Part shown: positions 33,266 through 44,511 of the stretch, piece by piece
How positions within the stretch are numbered: the first letter of the stretch is position 1
How the letters are laid out: the number at the start of each line of letters is the position of its first letter
NCBI GenBank assembly: GCA_028622995.1
Contig: JAJQJQ010000004.1
Span: forward strand, 5,704,001-5,768,000
Origin: Panagrolaimus kolymaensis
Lineage: Eukaryota; Nematoda; Chromadorea; Rhabditida; Panagrolaimidae
Direction of reading: 5' to 3'
DNA: 64,000 nt
Position numbers and translations under genes: made by a program
The notes under the pieces: generated by a model
Told to the model about the DNA's origin: nothing
Seen by the model: only the letters and a program-made list of their open reading frames with translations
The model's database searches: none

Positions 33266-34284
33266 AAAAATGAAAAAATAAAGAAATTTTTTTGTGTTAA
33301 TGCTGCTTTAGTCTTCTTTCTCTTTTTTTCACCGTCTTGAAAGAAGAAAAAATAAAGGAATTTTTTCGATATCAGTTAAAACTTTTTTTGTGTGTGTGAA
33401 AAAAATTTATAAGCTTCTAACACTTGAAAGAGAAAAAAAGGGCGATAATAAATAAAAAAGGACTTCGGACGAGAATTTGAAGAAGAAAACAATAAAAGAT
33501 TATTATTAGAAAAGTGATTAACCGTGATAAAAAAGATGAAAATAAGCTTTTTCCAAATAAAAATAATACATTTTTGACGTCAATGAAAATGAAAACTAAA
33601 ACGCCATAAAATTCAAGATAAAAGTTGAAAGATGTTTTTAAAATTTTTTTGCAACGGATGTAGCTTGGATTCAATGATAAGGATGGCTCTAACAAAAAAA
33701 TAAGCGGATTCTGCATATTCCATGTTTTCTTATTTGCGACTTGTCTGCGATATGCTTTAATAACCTTTGAGCAAAGTCTGGGTCGTGGCGGAAAAAATAA
33801 GAAAATTTATTTAATCTTTTGGTCTCTCTTTTCTTTATTTTTTTGAAATCCTAAAGGTCATAGTTTAACAGCCCGGTAAATGCCATCACAATTCATTGAT
33901 CAAGTAGTGTCAAAAAAGTGTAATCAGCGTTGAATCATAGTTCTTCAAATTCTCACAACGTTTGAAGAAAAAGCTTCGAAAAAATAAATTTAGAAGAATA
34001 TTTTTAAAATGGTAGCAGCGGCGCTGCATAAATATACCCACTAAAAAGGAGGAACGAAGTATATAAAAAAAAAGAAAAATCTAAAAATTTTGGGGTGATA
34101 AATTTACAAGACGCCAAGGACTGATTAGGAAAGCTCAACACGGATTTTTCTTTCTTTTTGCTTTAGACGGCAAATTCATCTTATCAACAAAAGCTGGAAA
34201 AAACCTTCGTTATAGCAATTTTATTATAAGCAGGCTCCTGACATTTATATGTAAAGTAAAAATATAATAGAAATAAAAAATGTA
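33266..34284. other. Intergenic region
   Basis: About 1 kb, AT-rich, with AATAAA just after the upstream gene. No convincing frame. GTAGCAGCGGCGCTGC near 34010-34026 is the only GC-rich patch. Confidence 0.45.
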
Positions 34285-34958
34285 TTAGTGAGAAAATGTT
34301 GTAATGAGTGGTATAGCATATTCCATTAACACCCAAAGATTTGTTGCAATTCCAAGAGCATTTGCGACGAGAACTTTCATCATTGGACCATAAAGTTGTT
34401 GTTGAGATTCAAGCGAATATTGAATGGCATCTTTTCGACTTGCTTCACAAAGATTGTAACAAACCATAAAAATGCAAAGATGAAAGTGTTGATGTCCATA
34501 ACCCAAGAGATCAAAGAAACCAGGACATATGCATTCAGGAATATTAGCACCCATGAAAATTCCAGAGATTAATAACCATTGAAACGCTGAAGAATGATAA
34601 GAAAGTCCAGTGTCAAGTGTTTCAGCTGATGCCTGAAAGTGGAAAATGCGATATAAACTGATACAATTAAGGACAAAAAATAAACTTACAAAATATCGAT
34701 GAATGATAGGAATGTAAAGCCATACACCACATAAGAGACAAGTGACCAAACGAATTAAATGACGAGTTTTCCAAAATGGCCGTAATACGAATAATGCTGA
34801 TGTTGAAATATATTGTAAGTATTCCATGAAGATGTGAGTATAAATAAAAAACTAAAACATGTTTAAAGGTTAAAATGATGTAAAAATGTAACAGTAACAT
34901 ACATTATAAATTGAAGAGAAGCCAAAAGATGTAATCGCGTTAGTATGTCAGGAGCCAT
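34285..34958 (-). CDS. PAQR family membrane protein, apparently lacking the N-terminal part
   Basis: Exons 34899-34958 (least certain, GTTACT donor), 34690-34851 and 34285-34632, giving 189 aa. Several hydrophobic segments surround the family signature ANIPECICPGFFDLLGYG followed by HQHFHLCIF, the zinc-binding His motif near the C-terminus of progestin and adipoQ receptors. The ending fits the last transmembrane helix. PAQR proteins have seven helices and an early E..N..TH/Ser-His motif; those parts are not seen here or upstream. The gene is therefore short: a truncated paralog, pseudogene or a model missing distant 5' exons. Without the early metal ligands, enzyme (ceramidase-like) activity is doubtful. 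Confidence 0.6.
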
Positions 34959-34980
34959 ATAAAGTTTACGGAAGAATCAT

Positions 34981-35424
34981 TCACTCAAAACCAGGAGTAG
35001 TATTGATGAACTAAAAATGAAGATTTTATACGAAATTGAAAAGTGACTGCTATCCATTTTGATTATTAAAGCCAAATATTCGTATCAAAAGAAAAGCTTA
35101 CCTTGAATTTCATCCATAAGCATTCAAGACCAATTCCATAATCACCTTCAGGTACCCAATCAACTGATAATTTATAATATCTTCCCATTACAATATTTTC
35201 CTGCTTTGAAATTTGAAGCTAAAAGTGTCATTTAGTATTAGAAAAATAGAAGAAAAAAAACATACATTTACAACTTTTGTAATATTTCTTTGAACCGTTG
35301 TTCCATTTAATGGATTGAAAAGTAATACATCACCTTTAAAAGAAACATTGAGGACATCGGTTGTTTGATTATTCAATGTTATTTGAACGTAATCCATATG
35401 GAGGCGGGTAATTCGAACGTCCAT
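34981..35424 (-). CDS. Small unrecognised protein next to the PAQR gene
   Basis: Three phase-0 exons, 35266-35424, 35102-35218, 34981-35010, giving 101 aa starting MDVRITRLHMDYVQITLNNQ. It is beta-rich (VLNVSFKGDVLLFNPLNGT, KLSVDWVPEGDYGIGLECL), with several possible N-glycosylation sites but no signal peptide. Its stop lies only 22 bp before the ATG of the PAQR model on the same strand, so the two could be one transcript or one gene whose reading frame was broken. No family is recognised. Confidence 0.45.
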
Positions 35425-36324
35425 TTTTTGAATTTTCAAAACTGTGGAATGAATTGTTTTGAAGAAAAAAATCACAAAAATGCTTTGTGAGATAAATAGT
35501 TTACTAATTATGTTAATTTGTACAATATAAAATTTTAATAGCGGTTTTTTTTCATAATTTTGAATAATTTAGATTTTTCTCACTTTCGGGTAATTTTTTA
35601 TTTTATTTTTTAAGTTTCATACAAACATTAAAAGTGGCAATAGTTTTAGGGGATCATCTAATATGGTTGTTATATTGCATCAACCCTTGACATGGCAAAC
35701 TTTTTAATTTGATACTCGTATTGTATGTAAAGTTAACGCTCACAAAGGATATTAATGACGTCATTCGTTGACAACGAATTGAATGACTACATTTCTTAAA
35801 CTTCTTATATAAGTGCTAAAAAGAAAGGGTACGGAATACGATGACAATGATTACAGTCGAAAAAATGATCAAAGAAAGTCGGTTATAGGGATTTTTTTTT
35901 ATCGTGGTTGGAATGGGATGTTTCTTTTATATTTTAAAGCTTTTAGAATTTAAAAAGCAGAAATCTGTGGATTTTTTTGCGGTAAAATAAAAGAAAAAAT
36001 CTTCAGAAGTGTTTTTTTTTTTTATTTCATCCGCTAACAAAAATATCTTTCATCCGAATCCAACTCTTTAGCATTTAGAGAGGCGTCAGCGTAATCGCGA
36101 TTCGCAATTTTTTGCTTTCTTGTATGCACTTTCACGGTAATAAAAATTCCATGACGACCCAGCAATCAAGTGGTATTTGCAGAAAAAAGCAGGATAAACA
36201 AAAAAATATATACCTGGCCGCATAATTTGCACTATCAAATTTACCTTTTTTCATTTAGCTACAAACAATTTTAATATTTTTCTTTATTATTTTTTTGAGG
36301 GTTAATTTTTTTGATTAAAAAAAT
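35425..36324. other. Intergenic region
   Basis: About 0.9 kb divergent spacer, AT-rich, no supported gene. AATTGATATTAATGACGTCATTCG-like sequence near 35745-35765 contains a TGACGTCA palindrome (CRE-like) at about 35757-35764. Confidence 0.4.
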
Positions 36325-37434
36325 ATGCTTGACAAAATCAAATTTAATTCTAAAGCTATAATCTCTCAACATTTTTCAATTCCATTTTCAATCGTTTATT
36401 ATGTTTGTAATGAATCGAAGCCAACCCGTATAGTAATAACCAAATTATATTTTTCTTGTAAATATTTTTGGCCGAAAATTCAAATTCTTCCTATCCTTGG
36501 ATTTCACATTCAAAGAGATATAATAGTTGTGACAATCAATAGCCAAAAACGTAGTAAATTTTCAAAACGAAAATTTTATGATTTTCTTAAAACTATTGAT
36601 AGCTCACTTCAAACTGAAACCCGGATGATTACATCCTTAATGTTCAAATGGCGCATGAATTTGAAAGTTATTACCCTCACAAATCAATTTCTTATGATAG
36701 ATGAATATAAAAAACTCGTGATTAATGCGTACAAAATTCGATTAGATAAAACTCAAATTTTGTTACCAGACATGTCCGATGTTCCAATTCACGAATTAAT
36801 TATAAATGGACCAAAAATTAAAATGTTTGATTTGTAAGTTTTCAATTACCAATTTAAAAAAAAAATTGAATTAATATATTAGTTTCAGCATTCCTCGAAA
36901 AGATGACATTTATAAAATTTATTCGAAAGAATTACTTGAAAAACTTTGTAATAGTTCAACGATTGAAAAACTATGGACCTTGGAATTGTATCGGGTACCA
37001 AATATGTTGGATCCGATTTTATTAGGAAATTTTATTAAAGTAAGTACACAAGAGAGAAATCAATTTAAAAATTTTCGTTTTCATACTTTTTCTCTTTGTT
37101 TTTAGCTTTATTTTAATCCTTGCGCCTTTTCGCTTCCTTAATTCAGTTAAATGATATTAAATTTTTAGAATAATATTTTCTGTGAAGGTTATGAATCTAG
37201 AAAACGTTGCAGTAAGTTTTTTAAAAAATTTTGATTTTTTCCTTAAAAATAATATTGGTTAAAGGTAAGGTAGAGGTTGATTGGTACAATGTCGAACAAG
37301 CATGGATTAATGAATTTGTGGATACACTTGAAAACGAAATTCAAAAACAAAAATTTGCGTATAATTTTATGTTTAAATACCAAACGACTTTTCTTCTTTA
37401 TATTATTGGAAAGAAATGGCATATTGAATCATAA
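36325..37434 (+). CDS. Nematode F-box-like family protein
   Basis: Four exons: 36325-36833, 36889-37039, 37169-37211, 37265-37434, giving 290 aa. The N-terminal segment ISQHFSIPFSIVYYVCNES, then KLYFSCKYFW, is the recurring start of a family expanded in some clade IV nematodes. It may correspond to a degenerate F-box (inference). Middle and C-terminal parts contain IHELIINGPKIKMFDL and short beta/Leu-rich repeats. It belongs to the same broad family as the second half of the gene at 25372. An in-frame alternative last exon at about 37107 would end the protein early; the four-exon model is preferred because it continues the homologous reading. Confidence 0.55.
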
Positions 37435-37783
37435 AAATAAATGGTCGGAGAAAAAATATGTGAAATGCAGCTTCGAAATTTTTTTAATAAATTGTTTTTC
37501 TATTATCTTTGCGTTTTTAAAGAAAAAATTTTAATAAAAAGTATTGTAACTTTTTTTGTGTAAATGCAAACAATTAATTTGCATAAATGCGACGACGAAC
37601 TCATTTACAAAAGACAATGAAAATTGAGAGGAAGAAGAATTTGTAACGAAAAAAATAATCTTTCTTTGTAATTTTTCCTTGCGTTTCTTTTAAAAGCTTA
37701 AGCTTTCATTCTTGATTTTTTTTTCTTTGTTCATTCTTTCATAAAAACATTTTTCAGATAATCAATCAAGCATACTTGCAACA
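37435..37783. other. Spacer before the first SURF4-like gene
   Basis: Its sequence (AACAATTAATTTGCATAAA and others) resembles 42900-43150, the spacer before the second SURF4-like gene. TTTTCAG at about 37751-37757 is a likely trans-splice acceptor. Confidence 0.5.
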
Positions 37784-38789
37784 ATGATCGGATATGAGAT
37801 AGGAAATTTCTTTCTTAGAGTCTTTACATGGTTTCTTTATTTTTGGATGACTGTAATACATGATTTTGTGAAATACTTTAATCAATTTGAAAATTATCTC
37901 GAAAAAGTAAGTTTAATCGTTTATTACATTTTTCGTTTTTATCTTTACCTTTCTATCTCAGCAATTATTGAAAACAAAGCCATATTTATCTACAGTTGCT
38001 CGATTATGTGTACTTTCAACTTTTATTGAAGATGGTTTTCAAAAATTGATATATTGGGATCATGAGCGAGAATTTATGGAAGAAAAATGGAACTGTGGAT
38101 GGTATATTGCTTCGTTATTTGTTCTTTATAACATCCTTGGGCAGCTTCTTCCTGCAATCATGATCTTATCTAAAAAATATGTTGGTGCTTCATGCGGTAC
38201 TTTGGCTAGTGTTCTAGTTCTTCATACTGTCACTCACAATATCCCATGGTCTTGGTTCTTTTTGATTCCAAATATTGCTGTTGGAGGTTCTTTATGGAAT
38301 TTATTCGCTGTAACAAAATATGAACAAGGATTAATCATAATTCGTGAAGATGATAGATTGGAAAAGATAGCAAATCAAACACATCTTTTAAATAGACTTT
38401 TTTTTTGGTAGTATTTTCCTTGAATGTTTGTATTTGAATGTCATAAGCTATTATTATTTTTATTATTTCATGACATGGGTAAGCTTTGTCATTTTTAACC
38501 TTAGATAATTTAAAGTTTTCAGTCTACGTTTTTTGGTATACCTTTTAATTTCACTTTTCTAAATCTCAGGTATTTGGAATATAAACCTAGAATCGTGGGT
38601 ATGGCTCTTGTTTTATGGCATTTTGGAATTAATCTTTGGTGCAATTCCTTGTGGACAAATGATGATTTGGTGAAATTTTCGTTCTTTCAAACTACATCTA
38701 TTACCGGTGGATTACTTCTTTTTGTTGCTTATTATTATAATGGAATTTGTCTTGAAGATCTCAGAAGACGTGAATTAAGAAATGACTAA
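37784..38789 (+). CDS. SURF4-like ER cargo receptor, copy 1 (frameshifted)
   Basis: Exons 37784-37906, 37962-38478 and 38523-38789, about 301 aa if one base of the T9 run at 38398-38406 is ignored. As written, exon 2 hits a stop just after the run, while the +1 frame downstream continues the family sequence to the splice site. Family features are all present: the FLYFWMTVIHDFV first segment, ARLCVLSTFIEDGFQKLIYW, EEKWNCGWYIASLFVLYN, GQLLPAIMILSKKY and FSFFQTTSITGGLLLFVAYY. SURF4/Erv29 proteins are multi-pass ER membrane receptors that load soluble secretory cargo into COPII vesicles. The C-terminus (RRELRND) lacks the dilysine ER-retrieval signal of human SURF4. Either a pseudogene or a sequencing indel. 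Confidence 0.8.
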
Positions 38790-39025
38790 ATAATTAAAGT
38801 TTAACACATTTGTTTGTTTTTATGATTTGTTGTTGTTTAAATAAAAATAATGTTTACATTTTCGCTAATCATGCTTTTTTATATGCTTCAGTAATCAAAA
38901 CAAACTTTAATTTGCAAACATTTTAGAAATCCTGAAAATAATAAATTCTCAATCGAAATTCTTGATGCAATTTACGCAGAAAGATTAAAAGTCGAGGACA
39001 TTTGGATAAGTGCCTTGATGTTTTC

Positions 39026-39410
39026 TCATTTTCTGTAGACACCTGACACATAAGAAACTGAACTTAAAAAAGACATATTGGTTAAAAGCAAAAAATGCAT
39101 ACCTGGATCATGAAACATAACCAAAACATAATTATAAATAAAGCGTTTTCGTTGTTTCATAACAGCAGTATTAAATATTCCTTCAGTTCCTCTTCTAACT
39201 TGATCCAAATCATCAAACATTGAACCATTTCGATCAAACACAAATAAAAGAGATGACATTCCAACATGGGATTGATGGTGATCAAGTTTATGTACATACT
39301 CATGATGATATGTAGTAAAATCAATGGCATTTGAAGCCGTTGTTAGCAACAAAAACAATAAAAAATTGTATTGCCCCCACTAACGGCGGCCACAGCAACG
39401 GCTTTTTCAT
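39026..39410 (-). pseudogene. Hemicentin-type vWA N-terminal fragment
   Basis: Exons 39103-39410 and 39026-39057. SSLLFVFDRNGSMFDDLDQV and the later RFIYNYVLVMFHDP match the first half of the N-terminal vWA domain of hemicentin (HIM-4). The product stops after about 113 residues, before the rest of the vWA fold. The signal peptide (from ATG at 39410) is out of frame with the vWA part by one base at the A6 run 39360-39365. MIDAS is altered (DRNGS; hemicentins usually have DVTGS). Likely a non-functional fragment. Confidence 0.65.
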
Positions 39411-39753
39411 TGCTGCTTTAAGTTTAAAAAGTTTTTAAGAAATGTTTCGTCTAAAACGTTTCAATAAATTCAAAGGACAAAAATTTGCATTGGTTCAAAA
39501 GTTGGGAAAAAACATTCATATTTTTTTACAATAAAATGAGAATTCACACTTGTGATGAGGAAAAGAATTAAAATTAAAAAAACGGTGAAAGGATGATTTT
39601 AGTTTGGTTGCTAAAATAAGCTACTGTGATTTCTATTTTTTAATCTTCTTTTAAAAATTCTGTAAACTACAAGTCCAATCATCAATGACGCGATAATAAA
39701 AACATTTATTAGATTTATTATAAAATTAATAATTAATAATATTTAAACATTGA
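39411..39753. other. Spacer
   Basis: About 340 bp of AT-rich sequence between the hemicentin fragment and the 3' end of the membrane-protein gene. Nothing seen. Confidence 0.4.
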
Positions 39754-42036
39754 TTAATGTGAATGCATAAATGGAATGAGTTTTGAATCATCTCTTGATC
39801 CACTTTTTGGATATTGGTCATAGTCCTTTCCTTCACTTCTATCAGCAGCCATAAATTCAGGAGTATTTGGAATTAAATGTGGAAAGCGTGGATCACGTTT
39901 TGCGTACTTTGCATCTCTTCTAGTTCGAGAAAAAGTACCAAATTTTGAAGAGTCAGAATAATTCAAGCTTTGAGTTTTTTCAAGTGCTAACATCGGTTCA
40001 GGAACACCAGGAGGTTTTGGTTTATTCGAAGCTGATACTTTTTTGCTTGCAACAAGAGCTGAAGATGGAAGAGTTTGCAGGATTGGTCCAGCACTTTGTG
40101 GAAGTGGAATTGGATGTGGAGCATCTATGTTACCAGAGACTGGCGGCGGCGGCGCTGCTAATCTTTTACGACGAGCTGAAGAATTTTCGGCATTAGCGGC
40201 AGCGGAAGGACCTTGAGCGATACCATTAGGAGCATTTTGACGAAGGTTTCGACGACGGCGTTGACATCGAATAATAAAAATAATGGCAATGATAAGAATT
40301 ATTAAAGCACTAAAAAATAAGTTTAAAAAAAGTAAAAATATAATAAAGCAAACATTATTGAAGTTACAACGATGATGACAATCAAAGTTGTTGACGATGA
40401 ATTCGCAGGAGTTGTTGAGATTTCATTTACAAGCGGAGATTTAGTTGGAGGACCAGAATTTACGGTTGAACTTTCAAGCAATGATTGAGTTGGTGTTGAT
40501 GAAGCTGTGGCATTAGAAACAGTTGACGACGGCATTGTTGTTGTTGTACTCGATAGTGGAAAAATAAGTGAAGTAAGATTCATAGCAAAGATACCATAGC
40601 TAGCATCTGTGAATTTTTTCAATGGATTTCCGTCTTCTTCACCAGAAAAGCAATATAAAAGAAGGTTTGTATTGTTGATGTCGTTTAACTAAAAGAAATA
40701 TTTTAAATCCAAATCATTTTTCAAGATTAAATTTAAACCAAACAAAAATAGCTTACAGTAGCTTTGAGAAGATTTGGTTCATTTACAGTGATAACATAAC
40801 GAATGTATCCAACGAAATGATAGAAAGTCGAACAAATTTGGTTTTCAATTTTCATTTTTACCATATGTAAGCCATCCTCCATGTTCTCTTCCAAAAATGT
40901 TACTTTAGGTCGTTGTCCAAATGCTTCTATTCCAACCCTAAAAAACGATTGCCATCAATCACTATTAAAATATCAAAAAATAACTTACTCGACTTCTTTA
41001 GAATCATTATTGGTTGCTTTGATTGTTAGAATATGAGGTTCAAAATCTTTAGCTTCCACCCAGACTACAGTTTCATTGTTGTTGATATAAACATAATGTT
41101 CACCATTTTCAACATGGAATGAACCATTTGGATTGTTTTCTGTAGCAGTTGAAAAAATGGTAGAATTTATATCTTCATATTCCTTCAATACAACGCTAAA
41201 ATGATTCATTTTATTAAACTATGAAGAAAAAAACTATTTTAAACTTACTCATAGTTAAGACACCGAGGCACGTTGAACCGTTCAGCATCTTCTTTAAATA
41301 AATAAATTTTAAGGTTTATCGAATCACCTGTTGCTTTATCGTTTTGTCTAAACTAAAATACTTAATATTATTAGAGGCTATTTGACACTAAACATTGTCC
41401 CACAAAATTTAAAAAAGTGGAATAAACGAACACTGATAATAAAAAAGCAAAAAGTAACGTACCCTTACGGTCATTGGGAAACCAGATTCTAACCACATCC
41501 TAACAGCCACGAATTTTCCTTGATAAAGATTTTTCACATCATTTTTACATTGACAGCCTTTTAAAAGTTCAAGAAGATTTGTCTGGCCAAAAGTTTTTCG
41601 ACATCGAGAATAGCCATAAGGTCAAATACAATTCTAAAATATCTAATAAATGCCACAAATTTTTTTAAATGACTTACTTTCTATCACTTTCATCTTTTGG
41701 ACCCTTAACCCTTACTTCTTCTCCATTTGGATTGTTTAATTCGAGCCAAAAAAATATAGGATCCTTTGAAATATCAACATAATAATATGCATATCTTCTT
41801 CTAATGATTTGCTATTAAATCTATACCATCTTGCTCCATTAGGAATTGGAATGAGTTCGCTGGAATTTCGTCCGATTAGAAACCTGCAAATAATATTATA
41901 TGTATAATTTCTAAATATATAAATTTTAAACCAACTTGTCATAACTACAGCTATCAGCATCATCCACACCAAGAATATTGTAAAAATTTGCAACAAAAAA
42001 GAAGAAGAAAACGGAAGCAACAGCGTTGAAATGCAT
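39754..42036 (-). CDS. Type I single-pass membrane protein, unrecognised, with two frame breaks
   Basis: Eight exons: 41936-42036, 41678-41883, 41463-41633, 41249-41352, 40989-41195, 40757-40937, 40354-40688, 39754-40309. There is a signal peptide (ending about FVANFYNILG), a beta-rich ectodomain with few Cys (CRKTFGQTNLLELLKGCQC, ICSTFYHFVGYIRYVITV), a Ser/Thr-rich stalk, one membrane helix split by an intron (TLIVIIVVTSI/IALIILIIAIIF), then RCQRRRR and a Pro-rich cytoplasmic tail (AAPPPPVSG) with Tyr motifs. Exon 2 (near 41791-41805) and exon 3 (near 41619-41622) each need a one-base shift to keep the frame. It could be an adhesion or receptor protein; no family is recognised. Confidence 0.55.
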
Positions 42037-43156
42037 TTCGTTCACAAAAATGATTTTTATTGCAATGACAATAATGGCAATGAATATTTGGCTTATGATT
42101 TTGCTCAAAAAAATTTACATAAAAATCACCATATTTTAATTTCAAATTTGCCAGAGTAACCAAACATAGAAGCAAGCAACAAAAATAAAAGCAAGAAAAT
42201 AATAATTAACAAAATTTTTGAAACAGAAGGTATCCAACATTTAAATCCAACATAACTCTTTCAAACAATGTGTTTCAACTCATTTAAAAAAGAAAGAAAA
42301 CAGATTTCTAATATTTTAAGTAAATGATAAAATTAAAGATCAAGAAACTAAACTTAAAATTTCAAACCTAAGTAACAAACTTTGAAATAAAAAAAGGATA
42401 AACCAAAATAATTAAAAATAATTAAAAACTTTAGTTATGAAATTTTGGATAACATTCATATCAACTCAATAATAAAATGCGTCATGAAAAAAACTAACAT
42501 TTTACTCCATGAAAATAAAAAATTTTTTGGGTCATCAAACGTTGCAATCCATCCTCCAATAATTTTGCAAATTTATAACTATTTACAATAAATTTTTATA
42601 AACCTTCACCATAAGTATAAATACAATAATTACAGTTGCAATTGCACAGAAAATGCACCAAATTTAGGAACAAAAAATCGCAATTAATTTCGAGGAAATT
42701 TGGTCCTGGATAAAAGACATTTTTCCGAGGTAAAAGAAATTTTAAATATAAAATACAGTTAAAAAACCAAGCAAGTTTTACTCTTTTTACTATTGGAAAG
42801 AAAAGAGGTGGTATGTGGAACCATGAATAAACGTTTCTAACTTCGAAAAAAAAGAAGCAAAATATAGCTTCGAAATTTATTTAAAAAAAATTTATGAAAT
42901 CAAATCGTTAAACTATTTTCTTTGCGTTTTTAAAAAAGTTATAATAAAAAGTATTGTATTTTTTTTTGTGAAAACAAAACAATTAATTTGCATAAACTCG
43001 CCGCACGCAGACAATGAAATTTTAGAAGAAAGAAAAATTTACAACAACAAAAAAATAATACTAAATTTGCTTTGAGAATTTTGCTTGCATTTTTTCTTTT
43101 TAAAGCTTTCATTCTCCTTTTTTTCATTCAACATAACATTTTTCAGGTAATCAAAC
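42037..43156. other. Spacer with relic of the F-box-like gene 3' end
   Basis: At about 42780-42960, ATTGGAAAGAAA, then CTTCGAAATTTATTT and AAAGTATTGTA, match the end and 3' flank of the gene at 36325-37434 (37398-37550). This shows that the duplication unit that produced the second SURF4-like gene began inside that gene. The rest is AT-rich. TTTTTCAG at about 43139-43146 is a probable trans-splice acceptor. Confidence 0.6.
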
Positions 43157-44160
43157 ATGCTTGCAACACTTTTTGAAGATTATTTCAGTGACATATTTGT
43201 TAGAGTCTTTGCATGGTTTCTTTATTTTTGGATGACTGTCATACATGATTTCGTGAAGTACTTTAAGCAATTTGTTGATTATCTCGATAAAGTAAGTTTA
43301 ATCGTTTTAATTTTTCGTTTTTATCTTTAACTTTTTATTTCAGCAATTATTGAAAACAAGACCATATATTTTTGATGTTGCTCGAATTTGTATACTTTCA
43401 ACTTTTATTGAAGATGGGTTTCAAAAATTGGTTTATTGGGAAGCTGAACGGGAATACGTGGAAGAAAAATGGAACTGTGGATGGCCTCTCGCAACATTGT
43501 TCGTTCTTTATAACATCGTTGGCCAGCTTCTTCCTGCAATCATGATCTTATCAAAAAAATATGTTGGTGCTTCATGTGGTATTTTGGCTAGTGTTTTGGT
43601 ACTTCAAACTGTCATTCACAATATTCCATGGTCTTGGACTTTTTTGATTCCTAATATTGCTGTTGGTTGTTCTTTGTGGATATTATTCGCTGTAACAAAA
43701 TATGAACAACGATTAATCATAATTCGTGAAGATGATATATTGGAAAAGATTCAAAATCAAATGCAGCTTCTAAATATACTTATTTCTGTTGGTATTTTCC
43801 TTAATTGTATGTATTTAAATGCTATTTGTTGGTATTATTTCAAGATATCGGTAAGCTTTCTTTATCATTTGTTAGCTTTCGATAATTTGAGCTTTTCAGC
43901 CTATGCTTTTTGTTGGTGTTACTCTTCAAAATCTCAAGTCTAATATTGGATATAAACCAAGAATCTGGGGCATGGCTATCGCTTTATGGCATTTTGGTAT
44001 TAATCTTTGGTGCAATTCATGGCTGACAAATGATGATTTAATGAAATTTTCGTTCTTTCAAACCACATCTATTACCGGTGGATTACTTCTATATTGTGCT
44101 TATGAAATTGGTGGAATCTGTTTCGAAGATCTCCGAGTACCTGAATTAAGAAATGAATAA
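43157..44160 (+). CDS. SURF4-like ER cargo receptor, copy 2
   Basis: Exons 43157-43291, 43344-43850, 43900-44160, all phase 0, giving 300 aa. Motifs: FLYFWMTVIHDFVKYF, ARICILSTFIEDGFQKLVYW, EEKWNCGW, GQLLPAIMILSKKYVGASCG, NIPWSWTFLIPNIAVG, KPRIWGMAIALWHFGINLW, FSFFQTTSITGGLLLY. An extra hydrophobic segment (ISVGIFLNCMYLNAICWYY) precedes the last third, as in most members. The tail VPELRNE has no dilysine. This is the intact copy closest to copy 1. Predicted to sit in the ER membrane and sort secretory cargo; loss of the retrieval tail may alter its cycling (inference). Confidence 0.9.
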
Positions 44161-44511
44161 ATAATAATAATTAAAGCTCAGCGCCTTTTGTTTGTTTTAT
44201 GATTTGTTGTTTACATAAATAAAATAGTTTGTCATTTTTGTTACTCTTTCCTTTTACTTTGCTTCAGAAATACATACAAACATGTTTGTAACTCATGAAG
44301 ATGAAAGTTGGGCCAGGCAAAAATTTACATTTGATGTTACCGTTTTTTGAGTTCAGTGTTTCTTAGTAGAAAAAATTTGTAAGAAAATATGCTAAAATCG
44401 CGTTCTAGCATTCTCTAGTTTCTGCTTTTCCAAAAATTTTTTTACCAGCATTTTTTCATTCATTCATCATTTTTCAATCAAACACACGTGCTTGCTTCTG
44501 CTGTAACAACA
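44161..44511. other. Spacer between SURF4-like copies 2 and 3
   Basis: 350 bp. AAATAAAATAG near 44216 is a poly(A)-type signal. The sequence AACTCATGAAGATGAAA..TTTACATTTGATG is repeated after copy 3 at about 45619-45670, showing that the duplication unit includes this spacer. Confidence 0.55.

Noticed and set aside
41791..41820. A 26-nt intron rescuing the frame in exon 2 of the membrane-protein gene
   Set aside because: GT...AG borders exist, but the intron would be too short and the join creates a stop; a one-base indel explains the data better.
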